From Candidatus Woesearchaeota archaeon (GTDB taxonomy: Archaea; Nanobdellota; Nanobdellia; Woesearchaeales; JAGWAF01), in assembly GCA_018303205.1 (NCBI GenBank), contig JAGVYP010000034.1:1-42871 (forward strand): 42,871 nucleotides of DNA. Direction: 5' to 3'. A program made the position numbers and the translations under genes. Below, piece after piece: positions 15,494-24,320 of this stretch. A model generated the notes under the pieces. The model saw only the letters and a program-made list of their open reading frames with translations. It was not told the origin of the DNA and did no database searches. How positions within the stretch are numbered: position 1 is the first letter of the stretch; each line of letters begins with the position of its first letter.

Positions 15494-16234
15494 ATGAAGA
15501 CTAAAGTTTCTATTACCATTGATGAAGACTTGTTAAAACAAATAGAGGAACTTGCCAAAAAACAAGGCATCAACCGTTCCTTGTACATGGAAAAACTCAT
15601 TATGCAACACACGAGAGAAGTTCCTGTAATCATTTTAGCAACAGATGCAAAAGTAAATGGAAAAGACAAAGCGCTTTGCAATTTCAAAGAAAAGAAACTT
15701 ATTGAACACCAATTGTATTATTTGAAAAATGAAGGATTTACAGAAATTTTTGTCTCAACAGATTCTTTAGACCTCAAAAAATACCTTGAAAAAGAACAGA
15801 GGGAAGTAAAAATATTTTTTGAAAAACAAAAAATAGGAAGCGGAGGAAGCATAGCAGAACACGCAGAAAAAATAGGAAGAAGATTTATCTTCATGTACTG
15901 CGATGAACTCTATGAACTCAACTTACAAGAGCTTGTCAAATTTCATATACGAAACAAAGCAGGATTAACTCTTGTCTTACAATCAGCGGCAAAACCCTCT
16001 CAGTATGGAGTAGCTGTGCTTGAAGGCTCTTCTGTATTACGCTTTGAAGAAAAACCAGGCAAAGCAGCTTCCCACTTAATATTTACAGGACTAGGAATCA
16101 TTGACTTGGCTATTGCTCGCAAATTAAAAAAAGGAAAACTCGAATTACAATTAAACGAAATAGAAAACAAATACGGTTACCTTTACGAAGGATTCTGGAA
16201 AACCTTTGATGAAGAGAAGGACTTCAAAAGTTAG
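15494..16234 (+). CDS. RHH DNA-binding domain fused to nucleotidyltransferase-like domain
   Basis: Residues 1-40 are a ribbon-helix-helix domain (KVSITIDEDLLKQIEELAKK). Residues 44-240 are a sugar-nucleotidyltransferase fold: IILATDAKVNGKDKAL, then KIGSGGSI at about 113-120, YCDELYELN with D137 where these enzymes have the metal-binding Asp, YGVAVLEGS, and FEEKPGK at 184-190. The canonical glycine-rich loop GGxGxR at the start is missing (ATDAKVNGK instead), so catalysis is doubtful and a nucleotide- or sugar-sensing repressor is possible. A stand-alone gene with its own promoter region. Confidence 0.75.
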   Translation: MKTKVSITIDEDLLKQIEELAKKQGINRSLYMEKLIMQHTREVPVIILATDAKVNGKDKALCNFKEKKLIEHQLYYLKNEGFTEIFVSTDSLDLKKYLEKEQREVKIFFEKQKIGSGGSIAEHAEKIGRRFIFMYCDELYELNLQELVKFHIRNKAGLTLVLQSAAKPSQYGVAVLEGSSVLRFEEKPGKAASHLIFTGLGIIDLAIARKLKKGKLELQLNEIENKYGYLYEGFWKTFDEEKDFKS

Positions 16235-16379
16235 GCACAAGGAAAAAAAGTCTGTTTTTTGTTTATTCTTATTATTTTTTTTATAAAAAAGATAAAAAAC
16301 AAATTTTAAAAAATATAAAAAATTTCAAACAAAAATACAAAAAGTAGAGAATAAATTATAGAAAAATGGATAAAAAAAA

Positions 16380-16766
16380 TTAGAGCATAGACATTTCAAC
16401 TTCTTCAACTTCAGCAGCTAGCATTTGCATTTTTTGCAAAAGAACTAAAGCAGCTTTTTCTTCTTTATTATCCAATTCTAACAAAGCAAGTTCTGCAAGT
16501 TGTTTGAGGGTAATCACATCAGAGTTCTGTCGCAATAAACCTTGATCATGCTCATCTAAACGTACTTGTGCTTCTATGAGCACCAGTTCCTTTTCATCCT
16601 TTGCAATAAAATCATGGATCACTTCTTTTGCTTTTCCATCACTGCCATTTTGCAAATCACGAATAGCCTTTTCCACATCATGCAACATATCCTGTACCCA
16701 AGACTGCACAATCCTGGTTATCTTCTTGCTCATTTCTTGCCTTTTGAGGCTGTCATGGATTTGCAT
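16380..16766 (-). CDS. Hypothetical helical protein downstream of TrmB
   Basis: The 128-residue product is predicted all-helical and acidic, ending AAEVEEVEMSML. A second in-frame ATG (MSKKITRIVQSWVQ, 11 codons in) is a plausible alternative start. It follows the TrmB-type regulator by 24 nt on the same strand and is probably co-transcribed. The convergent 145-nt gap on its 3' side is A- and T-rich without other content. No domain is recognised. Confidence 0.5.
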   Translation of the reverse strand: MQIHDSLKRQEMSKKITRIVQSWVQDMLHDVEKAIRDLQNGSDGKAKEVIHDFIAKDEKELVLIEAQVRLDEHDQGLLRQNSDVITLKQLAELALLELDNKEEKAALVLLQKMQMLAAEVEEVEMSML

Positions 16767-16790
16767 ACCCTTTTCTCTTTGTTGACCTAT

Positions 16791-17543
16791 TTATTTCTTT
16801 GCAATTTTCCAGAGTGTGTTAAAATAGGTTTTGAAAGATTGAACGACTTCATCACTTTCTAAGAGGAATGCTCTGGGGTCTTTGGTTAAAAAGAAAATAA
16901 AAGCTTTTCTTTTATAGAAAACAATGCTCATGTTAGAAACAAAATATTGAGGGAGATATCTTATTTCTGAGCATATTTTCGTTGTTTCGACAAGATTTCC
17001 CTTTGTTTCGAAATTAGCTAACATGTTTACTTTAATTTTTTTCTTTGCACGTTCAGCGTGAAAATTATAAAAAAAAGATCTTATTCCTGGCGCATCAACA
17101 CCGTAGTATGCACCCATAACAAAATATTCCTCTCCTGATTTAAGCTCGTCAAGAATATTTCTGAAAAAATTAGAAATGGCTTTAAAACCTTCGTACAAGG
17201 TTGCTTCTGTTTTTTGCTGGCTCTGTTTTTGTTGTTGTTCAAGTTGTGGAAGAAATTGCTTTGCAATCATTTTTTGCTCTTGCAGTTCCTGTTCTTTATT
17301 ATCAAGAAAATCAAGTACTCTTCTTGGTTCCATAGCTTTAAAATGCTTGGTCTTTGCCTTAATCACATGACCTACTAATCCTTTCTTTTCTAACCTGTCT
17401 AGGATCTTATACACTTTTGATGAAGAAACTCCTGCTTCTTTTGCCAAAGATCCTGTTTTTGTAGCTCCTAAGGTGAGCAAAGCAAGATATACTTTGGATT
17501 CGCCTTCTGATAGTCCAATCTGCTGCAGAAATTGGGAGTTCAT
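16791..17543 (-). CDS. TrmB-family transcriptional regulator 1
   Basis: Residues 1-75 are a TrmB-type winged helix (QIGLSEGESKVYLALLTLGA, then SSKVYKILDRLEKKGLV), followed by a short coiled coil (75-110). The C-terminal domain (ATLYEGFKAISNFFRNIL) is of the phospholipase D-like type that binds sugars in euryarchaeal TrmB proteins. Length 250. It is transcribed away from the phosphatase/swivel operon across a 105-nt region with palindromes, so it is the likely regulator of that operon. A second TrmB-type gene lies at 23563. The effector is unknown. Confidence 0.85.
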   Translation of the reverse strand: MNSQFLQQIGLSEGESKVYLALLTLGATKTGSLAKEAGVSSSKVYKILDRLEKKGLVGHVIKAKTKHFKAMEPRRVLDFLDNKEQELQEQKMIAKQFLPQLEQQQKQSQQKTEATLYEGFKAISNFFRNILDELKSGEEYFVMGAYYGVDAPGIRSFFYNFHAERAKKKIKVNMLANFETKGNLVETTKICSEIRYLPQYFVSNMSIVFYKRKAFIFFLTKDPRAFLLESDEVVQSFKTYFNTLWKIAKK

Positions 17544-17586
17544 ATCTTTAAAGAAGACGCTTTCTTCTTAAATCTTTCTATTACGA

Positions 17587-17638
17587 CCCCCTGAGGGGAC
17601 AATAATATTAATAAGCTTGCATGTCCTTATTAATAAGG
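17587..17638. promoter_or_regulatory. Divergent control region with two palindromes
   Basis: CCCCTGAGGGG (about 17588-17598) and CCTTATTAATAAGG (17625-17638) are perfect palindromes or short inverted repeats between the TrmB regulator and the divergent operon. A third half-like motif, ATATTAATAAG, lies between them. The second palindrome runs into the ribosome binding site AGGGGTG. Binding by the TrmB protein is inferred from position only. Confidence 0.5.
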
Positions 17639-17648
17639 GGTGATAGTG

Positions 17649-18293
17649 ATGATGAAAAGCAAAACCATAGGCCTCTGTGTAGGTAATATCCAACGCAGTG
17701 CTACCTTTGAAGCAGTAATGAACCATGCTCTGCAGGAACAAGGTATTCAAGACATGGAAATTACTTCTGGAGGTATCTTAGTTGAGAAAATTCTCTCCAA
17801 CCAAACTCCTTTACATGTTCAAATCAGAATGCTTGAAGCAGGATTACGTTATGGACTTGTAAGACCTGCACTTGAAGAGCGTGTGAGAGAAATCGTTGCT
17901 CGAGGAACAGAACAAGAACACACTAATGAGATCAGAGTTTTATATGGGGAAGTACGACCTCTTGTTCATGGATATAATTTAAATTTTCGCAACCAAGCAC
18001 TTTCTGAAGTTGGTATTACTTCATTTCCTAAACCTTACAAACCATTTGATCCAAAGCTCGGATGGGATCTTATCTTGCCCATGGTAGAAAGAGATGTAGG
18101 TAAAGTAGAGCAAAGATATCATGACGCAAGATTAACAGTTCCCATTCTTCAAACCTATGGCTCGTTAGTAGGAAGAGAAGAGCTACCGGATAGGATACAT
18201 TCTGAGCTTACGGGAGCAAGAGAAGTCGTTACATACTTTATGGACACAAGAAGAAAAGCAATTGAAAGAATAAGGGAAGTGTATAGAAAATGA
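17649..18293 (+). CDS. Low-molecular-weight phosphotyrosine phosphatase-like protein
   Basis: With the start at ATG 17649 (AGGGGTG seven bases upstream; an earlier GTG at 17640 is in frame), the protein opens MMKSKTIGLCVGNIQRSATF. C10-VGNIQ-R16-S17 is the CX5RS phosphate-binding loop of low-molecular-weight phosphatases and arsenate reductases, with the usual Asn at position 13. The rest, about 214 residues, is longer than the ~150 of the family and poorly conserved; DPKLGWD near 135 may supply the acid. It overlaps the first swivel-domain gene by 4 nt, so phosphate removal is probably linked to those phosphohistidine proteins. Confidence 0.72.
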   Translation: MMKSKTIGLCVGNIQRSATFEAVMNHALQEQGIQDMEITSGGILVEKILSNQTPLHVQIRMLEAGLRYGLVRPALEERVREIVARGTEQEHTNEIRVLYGEVRPLVHGYNLNFRNQALSEVGITSFPKPYKPFDPKLGWDLILPMVERDVGKVEQRYHDARLTVPILQTYGSLVGREELPDRIHSELTGAREVVTYFMDTRRKAIERIREVYRK

Positions 18294-19816
18294 AAACTTT
18301 CAGAAAAATGTTTGGCATCACGATGGGATTATGCAGAGCTAACTTGTATATGCCAACGCATGTCTTTAACACAGCAGACGTTATAGGCAAGGGGCATAAT
18401 GACATTGTGTTTACTATTAAAAATGAAAAAAATACGGGTTACTTCAGTGAAGATGTTATCAAAGACATCGGAGTACAGGGATTATCTGTTTTGAAGTCAA
18501 AAGAGTTTGTAGAACAGAATCAAAAAGAAGTGGAACAAAAAGGTGAAGAACTCTTAGATTTTGTTGCTTATCTTAACGCTTTACCTTTAAAACACATAAA
18601 AAAAGAAGAGTTAGTGAGATTGCACCATACCTTGTTTGTCAAGATACAAGAAATGTTTGGTTATTTTAATGTTTCTCAGCCTTGTATCTCCTTTGCTATA
18701 GAAAATGAAATCACTCGCCATATAACTCTTGCTAAAATAAACGCTGACACGCACTATCAGATCTCTACAACGATGTTGAAACTTGATAAAACAACGATGA
18801 TTGAAGAGGAAGAAAAAGACCTGATCAGAATAGCGTTGAAGATCAAAGAAGATACGGAGTTGCTTTATTTTTTTAAAGAAGAAATAAACCTGGTGATACC
18901 TAGATTAAGAAAGCATTTGCTCTATCATGATCTGCTTCTTCACGAAAAAAAATATGCTTATCTTGCCTCTTCTGAAAACTTTGATGAGTTTGATCAGAAA
19001 TATTTTATTGAAAGATTGAAGGACCTTGTTCAAAAATCAAAGGAAGAACTAGAAGAAGAAATAAATAAGAAAATCCCTAATGAATCAATATTAAAAAAAG
19101 AAAGACAAGAAGTTGTACAAAAATATCAGCTTTCTCAAGAACTTGTCCATTGGTTTGATGTTGCTAGAATTTATTCTCATCAAAGAATGCTCATTAGGAT
19201 TTATTGGACACATGCTATACATACCTTGGGAAAAATTTTACGTGAATGTGCACGACATCTGAACATCAGTGAAGTTGATATTCAATATCTTTTGAAAGAA
19301 GAAATGGAAAAAGGATTGTTAAAGAACAAAAAAATACATCAAGAGGAGATAGAACAAAGAAAACAGTTTTGCGTATATGGTATTTTTGACAGGCAAGAAC
19401 CGTTCCTCTACACGGGAAAAAAAGCAGAAGAATTTTACGAACAGTATTTGAAAGAAGAAATAGAAAATCTGGACATGGTTAAAGGTATGGTTGCCAGTAG
19501 AGGCATCAAAAGAGGAAAAGTAAAAGTACTCGCTTATGGAAAAAATATGGTACAACAAATGGAACATATGCAAGAAGGAGATATTCTTGTTACAGGAAAT
19601 ACCAGACCGGATATGATCTTAGCGTTAAAAAAAGCTTCGGCAGTAGTTACTGACGAAGGAGGTATTTGTTCTCACGCTGCATTAGTATCCAGAGAATTTG
19701 GAATTCCCTGCATTGTAGGAACAAAAAATGCAACAAAGATATTTAAAGATGGAGATTATATTGAAGTTGATGCAGAGAAAGGAATCGCGATGAAAATTAA
19801 AGATAAAGAAGGATAA
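18290..19816 (+). CDS. Protein with C-terminal PEP-utiliser mobile (phosphohistidine) domain, 1
   Basis: This 508-residue protein ends in the mobile phosphohistidine domain of PEP synthase and pyruvate phosphate dikinase: GDILVTGNTRPDM, VVTDEGGICSHAALVSREFG with catalytic-type H462, and IPCIVGT, KDGDYIEVDAEKG. Residues 1-420 are mostly helical and charged, with no ATP-grasp motif and no PEP-binding barrel. It overlaps the upstream phosphatase-like gene by 4 nt and is followed by two paralogues. The conserved His should accept phosphate from a partner encoded elsewhere. The N-terminal part could be the substrate-binding or partner-binding region. Confidence 0.85.
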   Translation: MKTFRKMFGITMGLCRANLYMPTHVFNTADVIGKGHNDIVFTIKNEKNTGYFSEDVIKDIGVQGLSVLKSKEFVEQNQKEVEQKGEELLDFVAYLNALPLKHIKKEELVRLHHTLFVKIQEMFGYFNVSQPCISFAIENEITRHITLAKINADTHYQISTTMLKLDKTTMIEEEEKDLIRIALKIKEDTELLYFFKEEINLVIPRLRKHLLYHDLLLHEKKYAYLASSENFDEFDQKYFIERLKDLVQKSKEELEEEINKKIPNESILKKERQEVVQKYQLSQELVHWFDVARIYSHQRMLIRIYWTHAIHTLGKILRECARHLNISEVDIQYLLKEEMEKGLLKNKKIHQEEIEQRKQFCVYGIFDRQEPFLYTGKKAEEFYEQYLKEEIENLDMVKGMVASRGIKRGKVKVLAYGKNMVQQMEHMQEGDILVTGNTRPDMILALKKASAVVTDEGGICSHAALVSREFGIPCIVGTKNATKIFKDGDYIEVDAEKGIAMKIKDKEG

Positions 19817-19819
19817 GCA

Positions 19820-20878
19820 ATGATATCAAAATTTGAAGCATACCAAAAGAGGAATTGGACAAAGATCTTTAGTGGTTATTGGAGTATTCTCACTTGCTCT
19901 TATTTAGGTTTAGAACATAGTAAAATCATTAAAGAGACCTTAGGATTTGGCTTAGATACTGTTATTGTTATCATTCGAAAAGGATGGAGTTCATGCTATT
20001 ATGACAAATCAGAGTTAGAAACATTTGGAAATCAACTTGCTAAACACGTTAAGAAAAATCCTGAAATTGTTGATTCTTGGTGTGCTCAAGTAAAAAAAAA
20101 TACTGATAATCTTAAAAAAGTGATGAACCAGTCGCAAGGTAAAAATATAAGTTTAAGTGAGTTTAAAAGTTTTCTCACTCTGCTCCATGGTTATGTACCA
20201 CCTTATGTATCAGTAAAACAAATAGCAAATTTTCTTTCTAAAGAAAAACTACAAAAAATTCTCCCTGTACTTGATGAAAGTCGTCTTTACTCTGAAGATC
20301 TGTATACACAGGTTGAAAAGTTTATGCAATCACTAGCAGAAACGATAAGCAAAAAAACAGGTTATCCTACACATCTTGTTTTATCTTGCACAAAAGAGGA
20401 ATTTGAAACCTATCTACAAAAAAAAGTTTTACCTCATAAAAAGGTACTAGAAGAGAGATATAAATCATGTGGTTTTATTTTTAGAAATGGAGAATATGAT
20501 CTAATCAGTGGTTATACTGTAAAAGATCTTGAACAGCAGTTATTAGGCGATATGAATCAAATAATGATCAAAGGACAAACAGCGTATCCGGGAAAAGTAA
20601 AAGGAAGGATTAAAATCATTTTTGATCCGCAGAATGTTACTGATTTCAAAAAAGGTGACATCTTAGTAACAGGGATGACAAGACCTGAATATGTTCCCCT
20701 TATGGAAAAAGCTGCTGCTATCGTAACTGATGCAGGAGGAATCCTTTGCCATGCCGCTGTTGTAGCGCGAGAAATGAAAAAACCTACTCTCGTGGGAACA
20801 GAAAAAGCCACAAAGGTTTTTAAAGATGGTGATCTTGTGGAAGTAGATGCGACACGAGGCATCATGCGAAAGCAATAG
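19820..20878 (+). CDS. Protein with C-terminal PEP-utiliser mobile domain, 2
   Basis: The 352-residue paralogue begins 3 nt after the previous gene. Its swivel domain occupies about residues 255-350: GKVKGRIKIIFDP, GDILVTGMTRPEYVPL, VTDAGGILCHAAVVAREM with H311, and KDGDLVEVDATRG. The N-terminal 240 residues are helical and share only local patterns with its neighbours (such as W-x-x-x-x-x-x-Y segments and KKTGYPTHLVLSCTKEEF). No kinase or PEP-binding domain. It has the same TDxGGxxxHAA motif as its two paralogues, so all three should be phosphorylatable. Confidence 0.85.
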   Translation: MISKFEAYQKRNWTKIFSGYWSILTCSYLGLEHSKIIKETLGFGLDTVIVIIRKGWSSCYYDKSELETFGNQLAKHVKKNPEIVDSWCAQVKKNTDNLKKVMNQSQGKNISLSEFKSFLTLLHGYVPPYVSVKQIANFLSKEKLQKILPVLDESRLYSEDLYTQVEKFMQSLAETISKKTGYPTHLVLSCTKEEFETYLQKKVLPHKKVLEERYKSCGFIFRNGEYDLISGYTVKDLEQQLLGDMNQIMIKGQTAYPGKVKGRIKIIFDPQNVTDFKKGDILVTGMTRPEYVPLMEKAAAIVTDAGGILCHAAVVAREMKKPTLVGTEKATKVFKDGDLVEVDATRGIMRKQ

Positions 20879-20881
20879 ATC

Positions 20882-21982
20882 ATGGCACTAGACTATCTTA
20901 AAGAAAAAATTGATTGGATGAAATATATTGAAAGAAGAAATCCTCCTTTTTATGTTAATTTTTATCATAAAAACTATGCTGAAACTCTTTTCAAGCTCAC
21001 TGGATTCAAATTTCAGCATCAATTAACATTCTACAATGGGAAAACGTATGTACATTATCGATCTGCAAAAGAAATGCGAGCTTCTGACAAGCATTTTTTA
21101 AAACTCATGAAAAAATCTCCCGAGAAAGTCAGAGCTTGGCATCAAAAAGCATTGAACCTTCTTAAAAAAGAAGAAAAACTGATTAAACAATTTTCTACGG
21201 GAATAACAACACGTTACATTAAAGAACATTATCAAGAAATAATTGCATTGCTGTATAAGCTTTTCTTGTACCTTACGGTCTTACCTTTTATGATTTTGTA
21301 TGCTAGTGATGCTGCTTTAGCAAAAGGTGAAGATAAGAAAAGATTGAGAGAATTTATAGAAAAATACCAAGCATTTCGCAGAAGAAATCGCCACGTGTTA
21401 TATCCTGTCCTTGATCGTCTTTGCAAAGCAGCTCGTGAAGTAGCAGGTTGGAGTGATTTTCACGATTTTTCCTATTTTACCATAGAAGAGATAGGTCATG
21501 TTTTCAAAGGAAAACCATTTCCTACAAGAAAAGAAATTGCTCAAAGAAAGAGATACTGCACTTTTTATTATGATCCAGAAAAGAAAAGAGTAATGTTCAA
21601 TTATGATCCCTCTTTCTTGGAGAAAATTGGAATTTATTCTGAAAAAGAACACAAGAAAAATGAATTACGAGGTATTTCTACTTACCCGGGAAAAGTAAAA
21701 GGAAGAGTTTGTATCCTTAATAAACCAGAAGAGATGAAAAAATTCAAAGAAGGAGATATTATTGTCTCAACGAGTACAACACCTATGCTAACGCCTATTC
21801 TCAAAAGGTGCAGTGCTATTGTTACCGATGAAGGAGGTTTAACGTGTCACGCTGCTGTCATTTCAAGGGAATTGAAAATTCCTTGTGTAATAGGCACAAA
21901 GCATGCTAGTAAAATTTTCAAAGATGGAGATATGATTGAAGTCAATGCTAAGAAAGGGATTGTAAGAAAGATATCGTCTTAA
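20882..21982 (+). CDS. Protein with C-terminal PEP-utiliser mobile domain, 3
   Basis: The third paralogue (366 residues) begins 3 nt after the second. The C-terminal swivel domain reads YPGKVKGRVCILNKPEEM, GDIIVSTSTTPMLTPILKR, VTDEGGLTCHAAVISREL with H323, and KDGDMIEVNAKKG. The N-terminal part is basic and helical, different from the other two, so each protein may present the same phosphocarrier to a different partner. The stop abuts that of the convergent trmJ gene. Confidence 0.85.
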   Translation: MALDYLKEKIDWMKYIERRNPPFYVNFYHKNYAETLFKLTGFKFQHQLTFYNGKTYVHYRSAKEMRASDKHFLKLMKKSPEKVRAWHQKALNLLKKEEKLIKQFSTGITTRYIKEHYQEIIALLYKLFLYLTVLPFMILYASDAALAKGEDKKRLREFIEKYQAFRRRNRHVLYPVLDRLCKAAREVAGWSDFHDFSYFTIEEIGHVFKGKPFPTRKEIAQRKRYCTFYYDPEKKRVMFNYDPSFLEKIGIYSEKEHKKNELRGISTYPGKVKGRVCILNKPEEMKKFKEGDIIVSTSTTPMLTPILKRCSAIVTDEGGLTCHAAVISRELKIPCVIGTKHASKIFKDGDMIEVNAKKGIVRKISS

Positions 21983-22678
21983 TTACGGTTTTATTTTTTG
22001 CTTTACTTTCTTAAAAAATCCCATCAAGGTATAGGCTTCTCTTTTGGTAAGAAAGGATTTTCCTATAACCCTTTTCCAGACTTTTTGCTGAATCTCCTTT
22101 TTTGGTTTTGAAGAAAAAGAGAAGTAATTGAGAACCTCGGCATGAAGTTTGATGACTTGCTCTTTTTCCCTCTCTGAAGCTATGGTGATTTTTTCATGGG
22201 GCTTTATCTTCTTATTTTTTTTAAAAATTTCATAGAGAACAATACTTACAGCATGACTTAAGTTTAATGCTTGGTATTTTTCAGAAGAGGGAATCGTAAC
22301 ACAAAAATCACATTGCTGAATTTCTTCATTGGTTAAACCACTACTCTCCCTACCAAAAACAATGCCAAGATTTATTTTTTTATGAGCTATGATCTCTACA
22401 AGTTGTTCAGGACTTAAAGGAGCTCTTGACACATTAAAATCATTACCCCCTTTTGCTGTGGTTGCAATAAGTGTATGCATTTTTGGTATTGCTTTAACAA
22501 TTTTTGCCTTTTCTAGAACAGAATGCGCTTTCATTGCCCTCTTTCTCGCCTCAAGAGACAGATGATTGCATTTGGGTTTCACAAGAATCAGTTCTGTTAC
22601 GTCAAAGTTCTTCATTACTCGCGCAACAGCTCCTATATTTTCAGGACCTTCAGGCTCAACAAGGATAAGAGAGATCAT
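21983..22678 (-). CDS. trmJ: TrmJ-type tRNA 2'-O-methyltransferase (SPOUT)
   Basis: This is a SPOUT-class methylase that modifies the ribose at position 32 of tRNA with SAM. Signatures: LVEPEGPENIGAVARVMKNF at the start, IVFGRESSGLTNEEI at about 107-121, and YQALNLSHAVSIVLYE at about 134-149, which forms the trefoil knot. The C-terminal ~70 residues are a basic helical extension as in TrmJ. Length 231. It stands alone on the minus strand between the swivel operon and an unknown gene. Confidence 0.9.
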   Translation of the reverse strand: MISLILVEPEGPENIGAVARVMKNFDVTELILVKPKCNHLSLEARKRAMKAHSVLEKAKIVKAIPKMHTLIATTAKGGNDFNVSRAPLSPEQLVEIIAHKKINLGIVFGRESSGLTNEEIQQCDFCVTIPSSEKYQALNLSHAVSIVLYEIFKKNKKIKPHEKITIASEREKEQVIKLHAEVLNYFSFSSKPKKEIQQKVWKRVIGKSFLTKREAYTLMGFFKKVKQKIKP

Positions 22679-22717
22679 GGAAGAAGATGAAATGAATTGA
22701 TTTATAAAAGTTTAGCA

Positions 22718-23467
22718 TTAAAATGTTAATTTTCCTTCAATTCCTGTAGTGAGTGGTAAAGGAGAAAAACCAGTTTCTGCAGGATTATAAACATCAAAAG
22801 CGACTAATATTTCTTCTTGATAATTTACGGTTCCTTGCAGACCTTTCATTCTTAGTTGTGTTAAACTATACTTGCGTAACTTTGAAAAAACATCAGAGTT
22901 GCTAGATCTAGAAAATCTAGCTATTTCAAATTGTATAGTGAGAGAAGCAACAAGATTTCCATTTTCTACGCAAACAACATAACAAAAACCTAAACTCCTT
23001 AATTCATCAATTAACCTTTGATTTTTAACAAAATCTATGTCAAGATGAATGTCCCCATCATGTTTTCTATAATTTTTTGGAGATCTATTTTCTATCATTA
23101 AACGTCCTCCACTTTCTTCTCCTGTATCTAATGATGCTAACTGTTGATGATCTAAAATAGCTTCAGCTCTTCTATATTCCGCTTCAAGAAGAAATGGTAC
23201 ATTATATTTTTTAAGAAATGCGTGTGCATCATCATAGCGTCGTTGCATTGCTCGATTTGAAATATTATCTGTTGTTGTTAAATACTGAGAAGCAATAAAA
23301 GCTAAATCACAACCAAGACTTAGAATTACAGGTTCTATCTGAAAACCATTATCTACTAAACGAGCAGCTATCTGAGTTATAATTCTTTTATCTAAAGATG
23401 TAGGAACTGCGGCATGAAGATGAGCTGATGGCTGCTTTATTCTAAAAAAATCTCGTTCTAAAGTCAT
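22718..23467 (-). CDS. Hypothetical protein, 249 residues
   Basis: The product begins MTLERDFFRIKQPSAHLHAA and appears soluble, mixed alpha/beta, without signal or membrane helix. Polar clusters such as HDGDIHLDIDFVKNQ and FCYVVCVENGNLVASLTIQF suggest a beta-rich centre, and the C-terminus has YQEEILVAFDVYNPAE. I recognise no family. It lies 39 nt upstream of trmJ on the same strand and could be co-transcribed, and it is divergent from the second TrmB regulator. Confidence 0.55.
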   Translation of the reverse strand: MTLERDFFRIKQPSAHLHAAVPTSLDKRIITQIAARLVDNGFQIEPVILSLGCDLAFIASQYLTTTDNISNRAMQRRYDDAHAFLKKYNVPFLLEAEYRRAEAILDHQQLASLDTGEESGGRLMIENRSPKNYRKHDGDIHLDIDFVKNQRLIDELRSLGFCYVVCVENGNLVASLTIQFEIARFSRSSNSDVFSKLRKYSLTQLRMKGLQGTVNYQEEILVAFDVYNPAETGFSPLPLTTGIEGKLTF

Positions 23468-23562
23468 AGTTATAAGAACCTAGATACCTATATAAAACTT
23501 ATATCCCCCTTGATGAGGAGTAGTTGCAAAGTTTTAAATAGAAGCTCAATTTTCTTGTATGT

Positions 23563-24309
23563 ATGGATACACACATTTTAGAGCAAGCAGGATTTACTCA
23601 AGGAGAAATTCGCGTCTATCTTGCTCTGCTTGAGTTGGGAGAAACAACAACTGGACCTCTTATTGATACTTCTCATATTTCTAGCTCTAAAGTCTATGAA
23701 ATTCTTGAAAAACTGATTCAAAAAGGATTAGCAAGTTATGTTATCAAAGGAAAAATAAAATATTTTCAGCCTGGTTCTCCAAAAAAAATTATAGATTATC
23801 TCATAAAACAAAAAAGGAAATTTGAAGAAAATGAAGATAAAATAGGAAAGTTAATACCTGAGTTAATAGCAAAGCAACAAATAACGGAAGAAACACAAAC
23901 AACAGCTGTCTATGAAGGTTTTGAAGGTATCAAAACCGTTTTTAATAAAATTTTAGAGATGATGCAAAGAGGTCAAGAATATTATGTGTTTACCGTTGAT
24001 GAAGAAATTTCTTCAGAAGAATTGCGTTTGTTTTTTATAAATCATCATGCAAAAAGAGTAGAGAAGGGAATAAGAGTAAAGCTGCTTTCAAAAAAGTCTT
24101 TACAAAAAAAAATAAGGGATCAATACCCAAGATATAGGCTCTCTGAAAGAAGATTTGTTGATAAAGCATTCCCTACGGGGATATTTATTTTCAAAGATCA
24201 TGTGATGCATTTTATTTATAAACCTAAAACAACTCTTATCGTAATTAAAAGTAAACAAACGTATGAAAGTTACAAAAAGTTTTTTTTAGAATTATGGAAT
24301 GCTGTATAA
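23563..24309 (+). CDS. TrmB-family transcriptional regulator 2
   Basis: The 248-residue paralogue of the regulator at 16791 has the same layout: a winged helix at residues 1-75 (QAGFTQGEIRVYLALLELGE, SSSKVYEILEKLIQKGLA), a coiled coil, then TAVYEGFEGIKTVFNKIL and a sensor-like domain. A TATA box (AGTTTTAAATAG, about 23531-23542) lies about 25 nt before the ATG. The two regulators bracket the swivel-domain operon and trmJ, so they may both act on this region; the target is not visible from sequence. Confidence 0.85.
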   Translation: MDTHILEQAGFTQGEIRVYLALLELGETTTGPLIDTSHISSSKVYEILEKLIQKGLASYVIKGKIKYFQPGSPKKIIDYLIKQKRKFEENEDKIGKLIPELIAKQQITEETQTTAVYEGFEGIKTVFNKILEMMQRGQEYYVFTVDEEISSEELRLFFINHHAKRVEKGIRVKLLSKKSLQKKIRDQYPRYRLSERRFVDKAFPTGIFIFKDHVMHFIYKPKTTLIVIKSKQTYESYKKFFLELWNAV

Positions 24310-24320
24310 AAAAAGATTAT

